Source: Rhodanobacteraceae bacterium
Lineage (GTDB): Bacteria; Pseudomonadota; Gammaproteobacteria; Xanthomonadales; Ahniellaceae
Reading direction: 5' to 3'
Assembly (NCBI GenBank): GCA_016708465.1
Contig: JADJFT010000008.1
Span: 1 to 64,000 of the forward strand
Length of the DNA stretch: 64,000 nt
Shown here: in pieces, positions 37,301-44,944 of the stretch
How the letters are laid out: each line of letters starts with the position of its first letter
Position numbering within the stretch: the stretch's first letter is position 1
Translations under genes and position numbers: made by a program
The notes under the pieces: model-generated
The model's database searches: none
What the model was told of the DNA's origin: nothing
What the model saw: the letters and a program-made list of their open reading frames with translations, nothing else

Positions 37301-38130
37301 GTCTACGCCGGCGACCTCAGGGGCAACTTCTGGCGGTTCAATCTGACTTCGGCTTCGCCAGCCAGTTGGGTATCTCCGCCAATCGTTTGCTGATGCATTC
37401 CGCCAAGGATAGCGGTGGCAGTATTCAGCCGATTTCCGGTGGGCCCTCGATTGGTATCGATCCGGTTACCTTCAAGACCTGGGTGTTTTTCGGTACCGGG
37501 CGCCTGTTGAATTCGGATGACGTCATCAACGGTGACGGCACGCCAAATACCAAGGTGAATACTTGGTATGGATTGATCGATGATGGCGCAGCCATCGGCG
37601 CTCGCGCGACTGATTTGCAAAAGCGCAGCATCGTCGCAGCGGGAACGATCGCCGGCAACGTGGTGCGCGGGTTCGAGCAGAATACGGATCTCCCGGCAGG
37701 CAAGAAGGGCTGGTTTATCGACTTGCTCAAGCCGCCGACGCCTGGCACTGCCGAGGGCGAACGGATCATCGGTGATTCCGCCCTGATTGGAACAACCTTG
37801 CTGGTATCCAGCGTCATTCCGAATTCGGATGGTTGTGGTTCGGGTGGGCGCGGTTACGTCAACGCATTGGAAGCCTTTACCGGTACCAGTGTCGAGCCCA
37901 ACTTCTTTGATGTAGACGGTGATGGCGAATACTCGGACGATGTGGTTACTTATGGCGGCAATACGCTTCCGGTAGGTTCCGTCGATCTCGGCGTCGCCAT
38001 GCCCACTCAGGGTTTGGTGATCGACAATCTACTGTTCGTGGGTGGTTCTGGCGGTGGCAACAGCAGCGTGAAAGTCAACAATCCAGCGAATCAGGGACGT
38101 ATTTCCTGGCGCGAACTGATCAAGGAGTGA
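34381..38130 (+). CDS. pilY1: PilY1-like type IV pilus tip adhesin, three frameshifts
   Basis: ATG 34381 follows GAGG; a signal peptide (LIMAMPVQAG) leads to a von Willebrand A-like start with the MIDAS motif DTSGSMG near residue 60. Frames change near 34620, 35150 and 37385, each joining smoothly. The middle has the VWA remainder and SANSATISTETLLFQARYVT. The C-terminal PilY1 beta-propeller follows: FVGANDGMLHAFDGVTGEE, LGRGGKGVFGLDVTDP, DDDGDGDVDFVYAGDLRGNF. The last, a DxDGDxD-type loop, is the calcium site that controls pilus extension and retraction in Pseudomonas PilY1. Full length is about 1250 residues. The stop overlaps the next gene. Confidence 0.9.
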
Positions 38131-38600
38131 AGTCCGTGAATGACTCAATTGCTTCGACCCGGAAAAATTGGCGATCCAAGTGTTCGCCGGCCAGTCATCG
38201 TGCTGGAGGCTTCACGCTTCTTGAACTGATGATCGTGGTGTCGATCATCGCGATTTTGGCGGCGATCGCTTACCCAAGCTTCATGGAACAGGTCGTGAAG
38301 ACTCGGCGGAAAGCGGCAACGGGTTGCCTCATGGAAGCCGCCCAGTTCATGGAGCGGTATTACACGACTCGCCTGACCTATGTCGGCGCCGACCCTGCGC
38401 TGGCGTGCGAAACGGATATCGCCGATTCGTACGTCATCGCCGCACCCACTGGATTGACCGCAACGGCGTACAGCCTCACCGTCGTTCCGCAGGGTTCGCA
38501 GGCCACTCACGATACGAAGTGCGGCACCTTGGGTATCGACCAAGCCGGTATCCGCACCAAGTCGGGAACGGCATCAGCGGTCAGTGATTGTTGGGGTTGA
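38127..38600 (+). CDS. pilE: Type IV pilin-like protein PilE
   Basis: A 150-odd residue pilin-like protein. The leader is long and basic, ending HRAGG before FTLLELMIVVSIIAILAAIAYPS; mature Phe1 and Glu5 are both present. The rest matches the minor pilin PilE: KTRRKAATGCLMEAAQFMER, and Cys near the C-terminus (TKCGTL; SDCWG) suggests the usual disulfide loop. GTG 38127 overlaps the pilY1 stop (GTGA); GTG 38136 is also possible. Last gene of the pilus operon, with a terminator 60 bases later. Confidence 0.88.
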   Translation: MKSVNDSIASTRKNWRSKCSPASHRAGGFTLLELMIVVSIIAILAAIAYPSFMEQVVKTRRKAATGCLMEAAQFMERYYTTRLTYVGADPALACETDIADSYVIAAPTGLTATAYSLTVVPQGSQATHDTKCGTLGIDQAGIRTKSGTASAVSDCWG

Positions 38601-38660
38601 TCCTGATTTAAGCGCAGCCGTTCTCGGCTGTGCTGCTTGATTCGCAACAACATAAAACAA

Positions 38661-38688
38661 AAAGCCTGCGAGTGATCGCAGGCTTTTT
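38661..38688 (+). terminator. Rho-independent terminator of the pilus operon
   Basis: AAGCCTGCGA and TCGCAGGCTT form a perfect 10-base stem with a GTGA loop followed by TTT. It lies between pilE and the convergent tRNA-Asn. It also has A residues upstream, so it may work in both directions. Confidence 0.9.
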
Positions 38689-38695
38689 GTTGATC

Positions 38696-38771
38696 TGGCT
38701 CCCCGAGCTGGATTCGAACCAGGGACACACGGATTAACAGTCCGTTGCTCTACCGACTGAGCTATCGGGGA
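38696..38771 (-). tRNA. tRNA-Asn (anticodon GTT)
   Basis: On the minus strand the cloverleaf reads TCCCCGATAGCTCAGTCGG onward. The anticodon stem-loop is ACGGA CTGTTAA TCCGT with anticodon GTT, and the T arm is CCTGG TTCGAAT CCAGC. The acceptor stem TCCCCGA pairs with TCGGGGA, the discriminator is G, and CCA is encoded. The outermost T-stem pair is C-C, which is unusual. Confidence 0.97.
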
Positions 38772-38811
38772 ATTGGAAGGGCGCGCATGATCGTGATTTC
38801 AGCGCCTACTG

Positions 38812-39930
38812 TCAAGTTTGCGATTCGGAAGGCTGCGGCCAATCGGTGGTGATCCACGCGTTTGGACCTTGGAGTTCCTGATCGACGAAGTCGGGATGAA
38901 GCAGTTGTACCTCCCATACCAGATCGATACCGTGGTTTTCGCCAGCCATCAGCGGTGGCATCAGGTCGGTGAAGATGGGGTCGAAATCGACATCGCCATC
39001 GAGATGGTCGGAGAGCGGCGCTCCCGCCGGGATGAGGGGCAGGAACTGCTCAAACAGCACCACTGCCTGAACGGGCTCCTGAAATTTGCGCGTCTTGGTT
39101 TCCTTGCCCGAGCGTTCGGTGTACTGGCCGTTCTCGCGATTTGCCGCGACGACGCGCAATGTGCTGCGCTCTAACGGTACCCGTGCCTCGCCTTCGACCA
39201 GCATACGCGCGGCAATGCGCTCGCCGCGGCGCGGGGTGCTGACCGCTGCGGTGAGGCTGATCCGCATATAGCGACGCAGCCTTGCGCGCAGGACGAGCCA
39301 TAGCCCGGCACCGAGAACGCCGCTGCCGGCGAGCGATTTCATCGCCGGAGACTCACTACCGTCGCTGCCGTGCTGGTCGTACCAAATCGCGCTCGACTCG
39401 GGCACTACTTGGTCATGCATGCCAATTGCGGCATTGCCGCCACCGAGCACACCAGCGATGCCGAGCAACACCTTGGCGATGAACCGATCTTTGGGCGACA
39501 GTGCGCGCAGGTTTGCCGCAAGCGAGTACTGGTCAGGTGGTTCGACCCACTTCGCTGCTTGCGCGGCATCGCCTTGTGGCGTGAGTAGCGGGGCGTCCAC
39601 TGGTGCTTCCAGCGTTGTGTCGAAGATCACGCCATCGTCGACACGAAGCTTCGCCACCATTTCGATGTCGATCTTGTGGACTTTGTAGCGATAGCCTTGA
39701 ATCAGCGTGCTTGCGATCGGTACGCGCAACTGCGTTGCCGTGACCTTCACCGCCTGTTCGAACACCTGCTTGTTGGCGTCGACGCCGCTGCTGCGCTTCA
39801 CATCGACGCGTAAGCGCAGCGACAGGACTGCATCATGGCCGACCAGATTCGCGGCGATGCCAGAGAGTTCGCAGACTGGATGTTCGCCGGTCAACCCGTA
39901 GTCGATGCGTGCGCTAAAAGTCGAACTCAT
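38812..39930 (-). CDS. Conserved-looking hypothetical protein with one or two short hydrophobic segments
   Basis: An intact 372-residue protein of unknown family. It starts SSTFSARIDYGLTGEHPVCE, with an N-terminal beta-rich half. Near residues 165-185 is a hydrophobic, Gly-rich stretch (FIAKVLLGIAGVLGGGNAAIG) and near 215 another (SGVLGAGLWLVLRARLRRY). The C-terminal half is again beta-like and contains acidic loops (DHLDGDVDFDPIF). No signal peptide. Its start overlaps the folA stop by ATGA, so it is cotranslated with folA, mutY and ftsY. No function can be assigned from sequence. Confidence 0.6.
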   Translation of the reverse strand: MSSTFSARIDYGLTGEHPVCELSGIAANLVGHDAVLSLRLRVDVKRSSGVDANKQVFEQAVKVTATQLRVPIASTLIQGYRYKVHKIDIEMVAKLRVDDGVIFDTTLEAPVDAPLLTPQGDAAQAAKWVEPPDQYSLAANLRALSPKDRFIAKVLLGIAGVLGGGNAAIGMHDQVVPESSAIWYDQHGSDGSESPAMKSLAGSGVLGAGLWLVLRARLRRYMRISLTAAVSTPRRGERIAARMLVEGEARVPLERSTLRVVAANRENGQYTERSGKETKTRKFQEPVQAVVLFEQFLPLIPAGAPLSDHLDGDVDFDPIFTDLMPPLMAGENHGIDLVWEVQLLHPDFVDQELQGPNAWITTDWPQPSESQT

Positions 39931-40421
39931 GGCGGGTTGCTCCGAGCATAGTCAACGAAACTGTATCCGTAAGCGTGGCGAGTGTCTGCCGTGTGGACTT
40001 GGCGCGAAGTCGCGCGCCAGTCGCTGGCGTCAAATGCCGGAAACCATGCGTCGGCATCCGCAAGTGCGACGTCGACGTGAGTCAGGTGCAAGGTGTCGGC
40101 GTGTTGCAAGGCAAGTGCATAGATTTCGCCGCCGCCAATCACAAACAGGCGTCGATCGGCGTGCGCGATGGCATCTTCCAGTGTCGCCACCGCCAACATG
40201 CCCGGAACCGGGGAGTGGCCACTGCGCGTCAACACCAGATTGTTGCGTCCGGGCAGGGCGCGTCCGATCGATTGCGCGGTTTTTCGGCCCATCAAAATGG
40301 TGTGACCAGTGGTCAACGCCTTAAAGCGTTTTAGGTCGTCCGGTAGCGACCACGGCAATTGGTTGTGCAGGCCAATCGCGCGGTTGCGATCAATTGCGGC
40401 AATCAGCGAAAGTGCGTTCAT
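39927..40421 (-). CDS. folA: Dihydrofolate reductase
   Basis: A 164-residue type I DHFR reducing dihydrofolate with NADPH. Motifs: SLIAAIDRNRAIGLHNQLPW with the Met20-loop Trp, then DDLKRFKALTTGH (catalytic Asp in PDDLKRF), ILMGRKTAQSIGRALPGR, and FVIGGGEIYALAL for the cofactor. Start ATG 40421. The 9-base gap to mutY upstream and the overlap with the hypothetical downstream suggest one transcript. Confidence 0.96.
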   Translation of the reverse strand: MNALSLIAAIDRNRAIGLHNQLPWSLPDDLKRFKALTTGHTILMGRKTAQSIGRALPGRNNLVLTRSGHSPVPGMLAVATLEDAIAHADRRLFVIGGGEIYALALQHADTLHLTHVDVALADADAWFPAFDASDWRATSRQVHTADTRHAYGYSFVDYARSNPP

Positions 40422-40430
40422 CAGTGCAGC

Positions 40431-41476
40431 TTACGCACTGCGCAGCGCGCGATCGAGTACGCGTCGAATCGCGGTGGGTAACGCCAGATTGACGAAGCGT
40501 TCTGGACGGTGCCATTCGTGGTTCGCATCGGCGACAGCGACGGCGCTGTCGAGCCGCGCGGTCAGCGGCTCGATGTCGAGTTTGAAGTGGGTAAAGACGT
40601 GACGATAGACCGCGCCACGACAGGGTGCTGTGGTGCTTTCCAGCGTGTTGCCAATTCTCGTTCGGCGGCCTCTCCCGTATCGAACTCCGGCAGACCGAGC
40701 AACCCGCCCCAGATTCCGCTCGGCGGACGCCGCTCGAACAATACTTGTCCGTCTCGGTCGACCAGCACCAGCATCACGATGCGGCGTGTCGGGGTGACTT
40801 TGCGCGCCTTCGGTGTTGGCAGCAGTGCGACGCAATCGGTGGCGAGTGCGACGCAATCTTTGCGCAGCGGACAGGTGACGCAGTTCGGGCGCTTTGGCGT
40901 GCACACGGTCGCGCCGAGATCCATCAGCGCCTGCGTGTAGTCGCTGATGCGAGCATCCGGAAGTCGCGATTCCGCGATCGCCCAGAGTTGCCGTTCGACC
41001 GTCGATTGACCGGGAAATCCGCTGACGCCGCGGTGTCGTGCCAGTACCCGTTTCACATTACCGTCGAGGATGGCGGCACGCATGTGATGTGCTTGCGCCA
41101 AGATGGCTGCGGCGGTGCTGCGGCCGATGCCGGGCAGGGCGACAAGTTCATCCAAGGTGTTGGGTAATTCACCAGAATGATGCTCAGTGCAGCGTTGTGC
41201 TGCACGATGCAGGTTGCGGCCACGACTGTAATACCCCAATCCCGACCAGTGGGAGAGCACCTCGTCGACCGTGGCCGCAGCCAACGTGGCGAGATCCGGG
41301 AAGCGCGTGACGAATCGTTCGAAGTACGGAATGACCGTCGTAACTTGGGTTTGTTGCAGCATCACTTCGCTGAGCCAGACTCGGTACGGCGAGCGCGCTT
41401 GCTGCCAAGGCAGATCATGGCGGCCATGGGCATCGAACCAGCGCAATAGCCGTGCTGCGAAATCCGTGTCGGTCAT
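40431..41476 (-). CDS. mutY: A/G-specific adenine glycosylase, frameshifted near 40645
   Basis: MutY removes adenine paired with 8-oxoguanine. It starts ARLLRWFDAHGRHDLPW and has SEVMLQQTQVTTVIPYF (catalytic Glu), the helix-hairpin-helix LVALPGIGRSTAAAI with catalytic Asp in AAILDGNVKRVLAR, and the 4Fe-4S cysteines in CTPKRPNCVTCPLRKDC (CX6CX2CX5C). A shift near 40645 is repaired by one base and gives the C-terminal 8-oxoG-recognition domain with HVFTHFKLDI. The joined protein is about 348 residues, as in E. coli. ATGA overlap with ftsY. Confidence 0.95.
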
Positions 41477-42483
41477 GCGTGATTGCCAGGCTCCGGCAAC
41501 AAACCATCGACGAACTCTTCGGCATCGAATACGCGCAGGTCGAGAATTCCTTCGCCGACGCCGATGAAGCGAATCGGTACGCCGATTTCTCGTGCGAGCG
41601 CGAACACCACGCCACCCTTGGCAGTACCGTCGAGCTTGGTTACCACCAGTCCGGTCAAGCCAACGGCCTGATGAAACTGGCGCGCTTGGTTCAGCGCATT
41701 CTGGCCAGTATTGCCGTCGATGACCAACAGCGTCTCATGCGGCGCGCTGGGGTCGAGTTTGCCCATCACGCGCTTGACCTTGGCGAGTTCGTCCATCAGT
41801 CCGGCTTGTGTGTGCAATCGGCCGGCGGTGTCCGCGATCAGCACGTCGGCGTTACGAGATTTTGCTGCCGCGATGGCGTCGAATATCACCGACGCGGAAT
41901 CGGCACCGTCGCGCTGTGCGATCACCGGCACGTGGTTGCGGTCGCCCCAGGTCTTCAGTTGTTCGACCGCCGCCGCGCGAAAGGTGTCGCCTGCCGCGAG
42001 CATCACATCCAAGCCTTCGCGCTTCATCCACTTCGCGAGCTTGCCGATGGTGGTGGTTTTGCCGGCACCGTTCACGCCAACGACCAGCAACACATACGGT
42101 TTCACGCCATCGCGAATCTCGAGTGCCTGTTCGATCGGGCGCAGCATCGTCACCAGTTGCCGGCGCAAGTGTTTGAACAGCGCGGGTACGTCGCCGAATT
42201 CTCGGGCTTGCATGCGCCGACGCAGGTCATCGAGTACTTCGCTGGTCGCTTTCACGCCGACATCGGCGCTCAACAGGCTGGTTTCGAGTTGATCGAGTAG
42301 ATCATCATCGAGACGCGGATGGGATGACAGCAGCGCGCTGACTTGGCGCCCGAGCAGACTGCCGCGCAGGCGGTCGCGCCAGTTCGGCAGCGCAATGTCC
42401 GGCGCGGGGCTGGCGGTGACGGCGTCGGCAGGATCGGCGGCGGCCGGCGTCGCTTCCGGCTTGCGCTTAAAGAATCGGAACAT
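41473..42483 (-). CDS. ftsY: Signal recognition particle receptor FtsY
   Basis: A 336-residue NG-domain GTPase. N-terminal region: short basic MFRFFKRKPE then an acidic/Ala linker. N domain: LLSSHPRLDDDLLDQLETSL. G domain: GVNGAGKTTTIGKLA (P-loop), AAGDTFRAAAVEQL, ADTAGRLHTQ and VTKLDGTAKGG. It receives SRP-ribosome complexes at the inner membrane. The A domain is shorter than in E. coli. Start ATG 42483 is the family start. mutY begins in its stop codon. Confidence 0.96.
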   Translation of the reverse strand: MFRFFKRKPEATPAAADPADAVTASPAPDIALPNWRDRLRGSLLGRQVSALLSSHPRLDDDLLDQLETSLLSADVGVKATSEVLDDLRRRMQAREFGDVPALFKHLRRQLVTMLRPIEQALEIRDGVKPYVLLVVGVNGAGKTTTIGKLAKWMKREGLDVMLAAGDTFRAAAVEQLKTWGDRNHVPVIAQRDGADSASVIFDAIAAAKSRNADVLIADTAGRLHTQAGLMDELAKVKRVMGKLDPSAPHETLLVIDGNTGQNALNQARQFHQAVGLTGLVVTKLDGTAKGGVVFALAREIGVPIRFIGVGEGILDLRVFDAEEFVDGLLPEPGNHA

Positions 42484-42597
42484 CGGGACTCCTAGAATGA
42501 CAAAAATGCTAGCAGGGAGCCGTGCGACTTGATTCGGGCGCTGCGTCCGGTTCCAATCGGGATGAATTGATCGGGTTTCAACCAAGAGGAGCATGCC

Positions 42598-42963
42598 ATG
42601 CGCAAGTCGGTGTTGTTATGGGGTGTTGTCATCGCGATGGCGGTCGGTCCAGTCGTCGTCCGCGCTGGTGCCTACGATTCGGTGGTGGACATCGTCAACC
42701 AATCGAGTTGGGAAATTCATCAGTTGTATCTGTCCTCGACGTCGGATGAGGAATGGGGTCCGGACCAATTGGGCGAGCACGTCATTGGCACCGGCGACAC
42801 TTTCCAGTTGCATGGCATTCCCTGCGACGACTATGACGTCAGGCTGGTCGATGAAGATGGCGATGCCTGCGTCGTCGGTGGCGTCACTCTGTGTGCCGAT
42901 GCTGACGCCTGGGAAATTACCGACGAGGACTTGCTCGCCTGTCAGGTCGATACCGACGAATGA
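42598..42963 (+). CDS. Small secreted acidic protein upstream of rsmD
   Basis: A 121-residue protein with a signal peptide (LLWGVVIAMAVGPVVVRAGA). The mature part is strongly acidic: VDIVNQSSWEIHQLYLSS, then DEEWGPDQLGEHVI, IPCDDYDVRLVDEDGDACVV, and a C-terminus in D/E. NQSSWEIHxLYLS...WGPDQLG is a recurrent pattern in proteobacterial secreted proteins of unknown function. Four cysteines could form disulfides. GAGG (AAGAGGAGC) lies before the ATG. It overlaps rsmD by ATGA, an odd coupling of an exported protein to an rRNA methylase. Confidence 0.75.
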   Translation: MRKSVLLWGVVIAMAVGPVVVRAGAYDSVVDIVNQSSWEIHQLYLSSTSDEEWGPDQLGEHVIGTGDTFQLHGIPCDDYDVRLVDEDGDACVVGGVTLCADADAWEITDEDLLACQVDTDE

Positions 42964-43526
42964 GTCGTGGTGGCGGCCGCGTCCGCATCATCGCAGGGCG
43001 ACTGCGTGGTTCGCGGATTGATTTGCCGGATCGGCCTGGACTCCGGCCGACTCCGGATCGGGTCCGCGAAACCCTATTCAACTGGCTTGCGCCGTATGTC
43101 GAGGGCGTGCGTGCGCTCGATTTGTTTGCGGGCAGCGGTGCGCTAGGTATCGAGGCATTATCGCGTGGCGCGGCCGAGGTCGAGTTTGTCGAGTCCGAAC
43201 GAACGCTGGTGGATGCCCTGCGCGCCACGCTCACGCGGCTCAAACAGTCCGCGGTTGTGCACGGATTGGTGGCCAGCCAATTCCTGCAGTCGGCGCGTGC
43301 GCCGTATGCGTTGCTATTTCTGGATCCACCATTCGCCGAGAACCTGTGGTCGACCACGGCCGAGCGTCTGGAACAGGGTGGTTTTCTCGCCGATGGCGCG
43401 ATGGTCTACGTCGAAACGCCGCGTGACCTGCACCCGGTCCTGCCAGCGAACTGGCGTCTGCATCGCGAACTGTTGGCCGGCGAGGTCCGGGCGTCGCTCT
43501 ATCGACGCGCCGTGCCGGTCGGGTAA
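42960..43526 (+). CDS. rsmD: 16S rRNA (guanine966-N2)-methyltransferase RsmD
   Basis: A 188-residue class I methyltransferase. N-terminus VRIIAGRLRGSRIDLPDRPG, then RPTPDRVRETLFNWL, SAM site LDLFAGSGALGIEALSRGA and catalytic LLFLDPPF (DPPF, N6/N2-methylase type). It methylates G966 of 16S rRNA. Neighbour order with ftsY (divergent) and coaD downstream is the common gammaproteobacterial arrangement. Confidence 0.95.
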   Translation: MSRGGGRVRIIAGRLRGSRIDLPDRPGLRPTPDRVRETLFNWLAPYVEGVRALDLFAGSGALGIEALSRGAAEVEFVESERTLVDALRATLTRLKQSAVVHGLVASQFLQSARAPYALLFLDPPFAENLWSTTAERLEQGGFLADGAMVYVETPRDLHPVLPANWRLHRELLAGEVRASLYRRAVPVG

Positions 43527-43557
43527 GCTTCGCGCGCTTCCTCTCGCGAGCAATATC

Positions 43558-44058
43558 GTGCCCCAATACGCACCACGTACCGCGGTCTATCCCGGCACAT
43601 TCGATCCGATGACGAACGGCCACACTGATCTGGTGCATCGGGCTGCGCCTTTATTCGAGAAGCTGTACGTCGCGATTGCCGAAAGTCCGGGCAAGGGGCC
43701 GACTTTTCCATTGTCCGAGCGCATTGATCTGGCACGCGAGGCGATCGGTCCGGTGGCGAACGTTGAAATTGTCGGATTCGACTCTTTGCTCGCCGAATTC
43801 GTGGGCGTAATCGGTGCCGGAGTGATCCTGCGCGGCCTGCGCGCGGTCTCGGATTTCGAATACGAATTTCAGCTGGCAAGCATGAATCGCCACTTGATCC
43901 CGCGTGTCGAAACCCTGTTCCTGACGCCGGCCGAGCAGTACAGCTTCATATCGTCATCGCTGGTGCGTGAAATTGCACGACTGGGCGGTGATATTTCCGG
44001 CTTTGTCCATCCGGCGGTCCAGCAGGCCTTGAAGACCCGCTGGCGCGCCGCATTGTAG
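43558..44058 (+). CDS. coaD: Phosphopantetheine adenylyltransferase
   Basis: A 166-residue nucleotidyltransferase of CoA synthesis. AVYPGTFDPMTNGHTDLVHR contains the (T/H)xGH motif as TNGH, followed by EIVGFDSLLAEFV, ILRGLRAVSDFEYEFQ and, near the C-terminus, SFISSSLVREIA. GTG 43558 is the start (VPQYAPRTAVYPG); no closer ATG exists before the conserved region. It lies 31 bases after rsmD. Confidence 0.95.
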   Translation: MPQYAPRTAVYPGTFDPMTNGHTDLVHRAAPLFEKLYVAIAESPGKGPTFPLSERIDLAREAIGPVANVEIVGFDSLLAEFVGVIGAGVILRGLRAVSDFEYEFQLASMNRHLIPRVETLFLTPAEQYSFISSSLVREIARLGGDISGFVHPAVQQALKTRWRAAL

Positions 44059-44083
44059 TTCTAAGTTTATTTTGGGGTATGCC

Positions 44084-44584
44084 ATGAAGAACCTGTTCCG
44101 TATCGCTGTCCTGCTGACTCTGCCGCTGTTCGCAATCAGCGCTTGCAAGAAGGAAGAAGCCGCCAAGCCCGCCGTCGCGGTGGCCGCACCGGTGACCATG
44201 CCGGCCGATCCGAACGACACCGCCGCTTGGAAAAACTACCTCGTTGGCGTGGCCAAGCAGAACATGGAAGGCATACGTCAGCGTCCATATTTCTATTACC
44301 TGCCGGCGGGCGACAGTCCGGAGATCCTGGAGCAAGTGGACCGCCAGATTTCCGACGTAACCGATGTCGTCGGTCGCGGCATCTTGCCCGGCAACATGAT
44401 CGCCTTCGGTTCACCGGACTCGACGCGCATGGCTGACGGGATCATCGAAGCCTTCAAGGTCTCGCGCCCGGCTTCGCTGAAAGATGTGCGCGTGTTGTTC
44501 ATTGGCGCGGCTGCTGATGAGCAACGCGTGCGCGATGCGGTCACGCCGAGCGCTGCTGAATTCGTGTTCGTCGAAGCGAAGTAA
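44084..44584 (+). CDS. Putative lipoprotein of unknown function
   Basis: A 166-residue protein. The signal (MKNLFRIAVLLTLPLFAISA) ends in a lipobox ISAC, then KKEEAAKPAVAVAAPV as a spacer. The globular part has NYLVGVAKQNMEGIRQRPYF, LPAGDSPEILEQVDRQISDV, MIAFGSPDSTRMADGIIEAF and VRVLFIGAAADEQRVRDAV, which reads like an alpha/beta fold. I do not recognise a family. ATG 44084 is favoured over ATG 44072. It is followed by a terminator-like hairpin. Confidence 0.7.
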   Translation: MKNLFRIAVLLTLPLFAISACKKEEAAKPAVAVAAPVTMPADPNDTAAWKNYLVGVAKQNMEGIRQRPYFYYLPAGDSPEILEQVDRQISDVTDVVGRGILPGNMIAFGSPDSTRMADGIIEAFKVSRPASLKDVRVLFIGAAADEQRVRDAVTPSAAEFVFVEAK

Positions 44585-44603
44585 CACCTCGCCGCTGTTT
44601 GCT

Positions 44604-44625
44604 CTGAGCCCGTCCGCGGGCTCAG
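44604..44625 (+). terminator. Hairpin after the lipoprotein gene
   Basis: CTGAGCCCG and CGGGCTCAG form a perfect 9-base stem with a TCCG loop, 20 bases after the stop. No T-tract follows, so termination would have to be rho-assisted or the hairpin protects the 3' end. Confidence 0.55.
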
Positions 44626-44684
44626 GGTAGGGCAGTCGCGAGAGGTATGGAACGATAGCCCGCGGCTTCGGCGATACTCATCGA

Positions 44685-44942
44685 ATGTCCCTGCTGATCA
44701 ACGATCTCTGTATCAACTGCGATGTCTGCGAACCGGTCTGCCCGAATAAGGCGATTACTGCCGGCAAGCACATCTATGAGATCGATCCGACCTTGTGCAC
44801 CGAATGTGTCGGGCACTTCGATGTGCCGCAATGCGTTGCGGTCTGTCCGGTTGAATGCATCGATCCTGACCCACAGGTCCCGGAGACTCAGGAGCAGTTG
44901 CTCGCCAAATACGCATTGCTGATGCGTCAGCAGGAGATCTAG
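44685..44942 (+). CDS. yfhL: YfhL-family 4Fe-4S ferredoxin
   Basis: An 85-residue ferredoxin with two cluster motifs: CINCDVCEPVCPNKAI (CX2CX2CX3CP) and CTECVGHFDVPQCVAVCPVECI, in which the spacing between second and third Cys is extended, as in YfhL and related ferredoxins. Electrons could go to several iron-sulfur or radical-SAM enzymes; the partner is unknown. It usually follows coaD in this group of bacteria; here a lipoprotein gene intervenes. Confidence 0.93.
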   Translation: MSLLINDLCINCDVCEPVCPNKAITAGKHIYEIDPTLCTECVGHFDVPQCVAVCPVECIDPDPQVPETQEQLLAKYALLMRQQEI

Positions 44943-44944
44943 GC

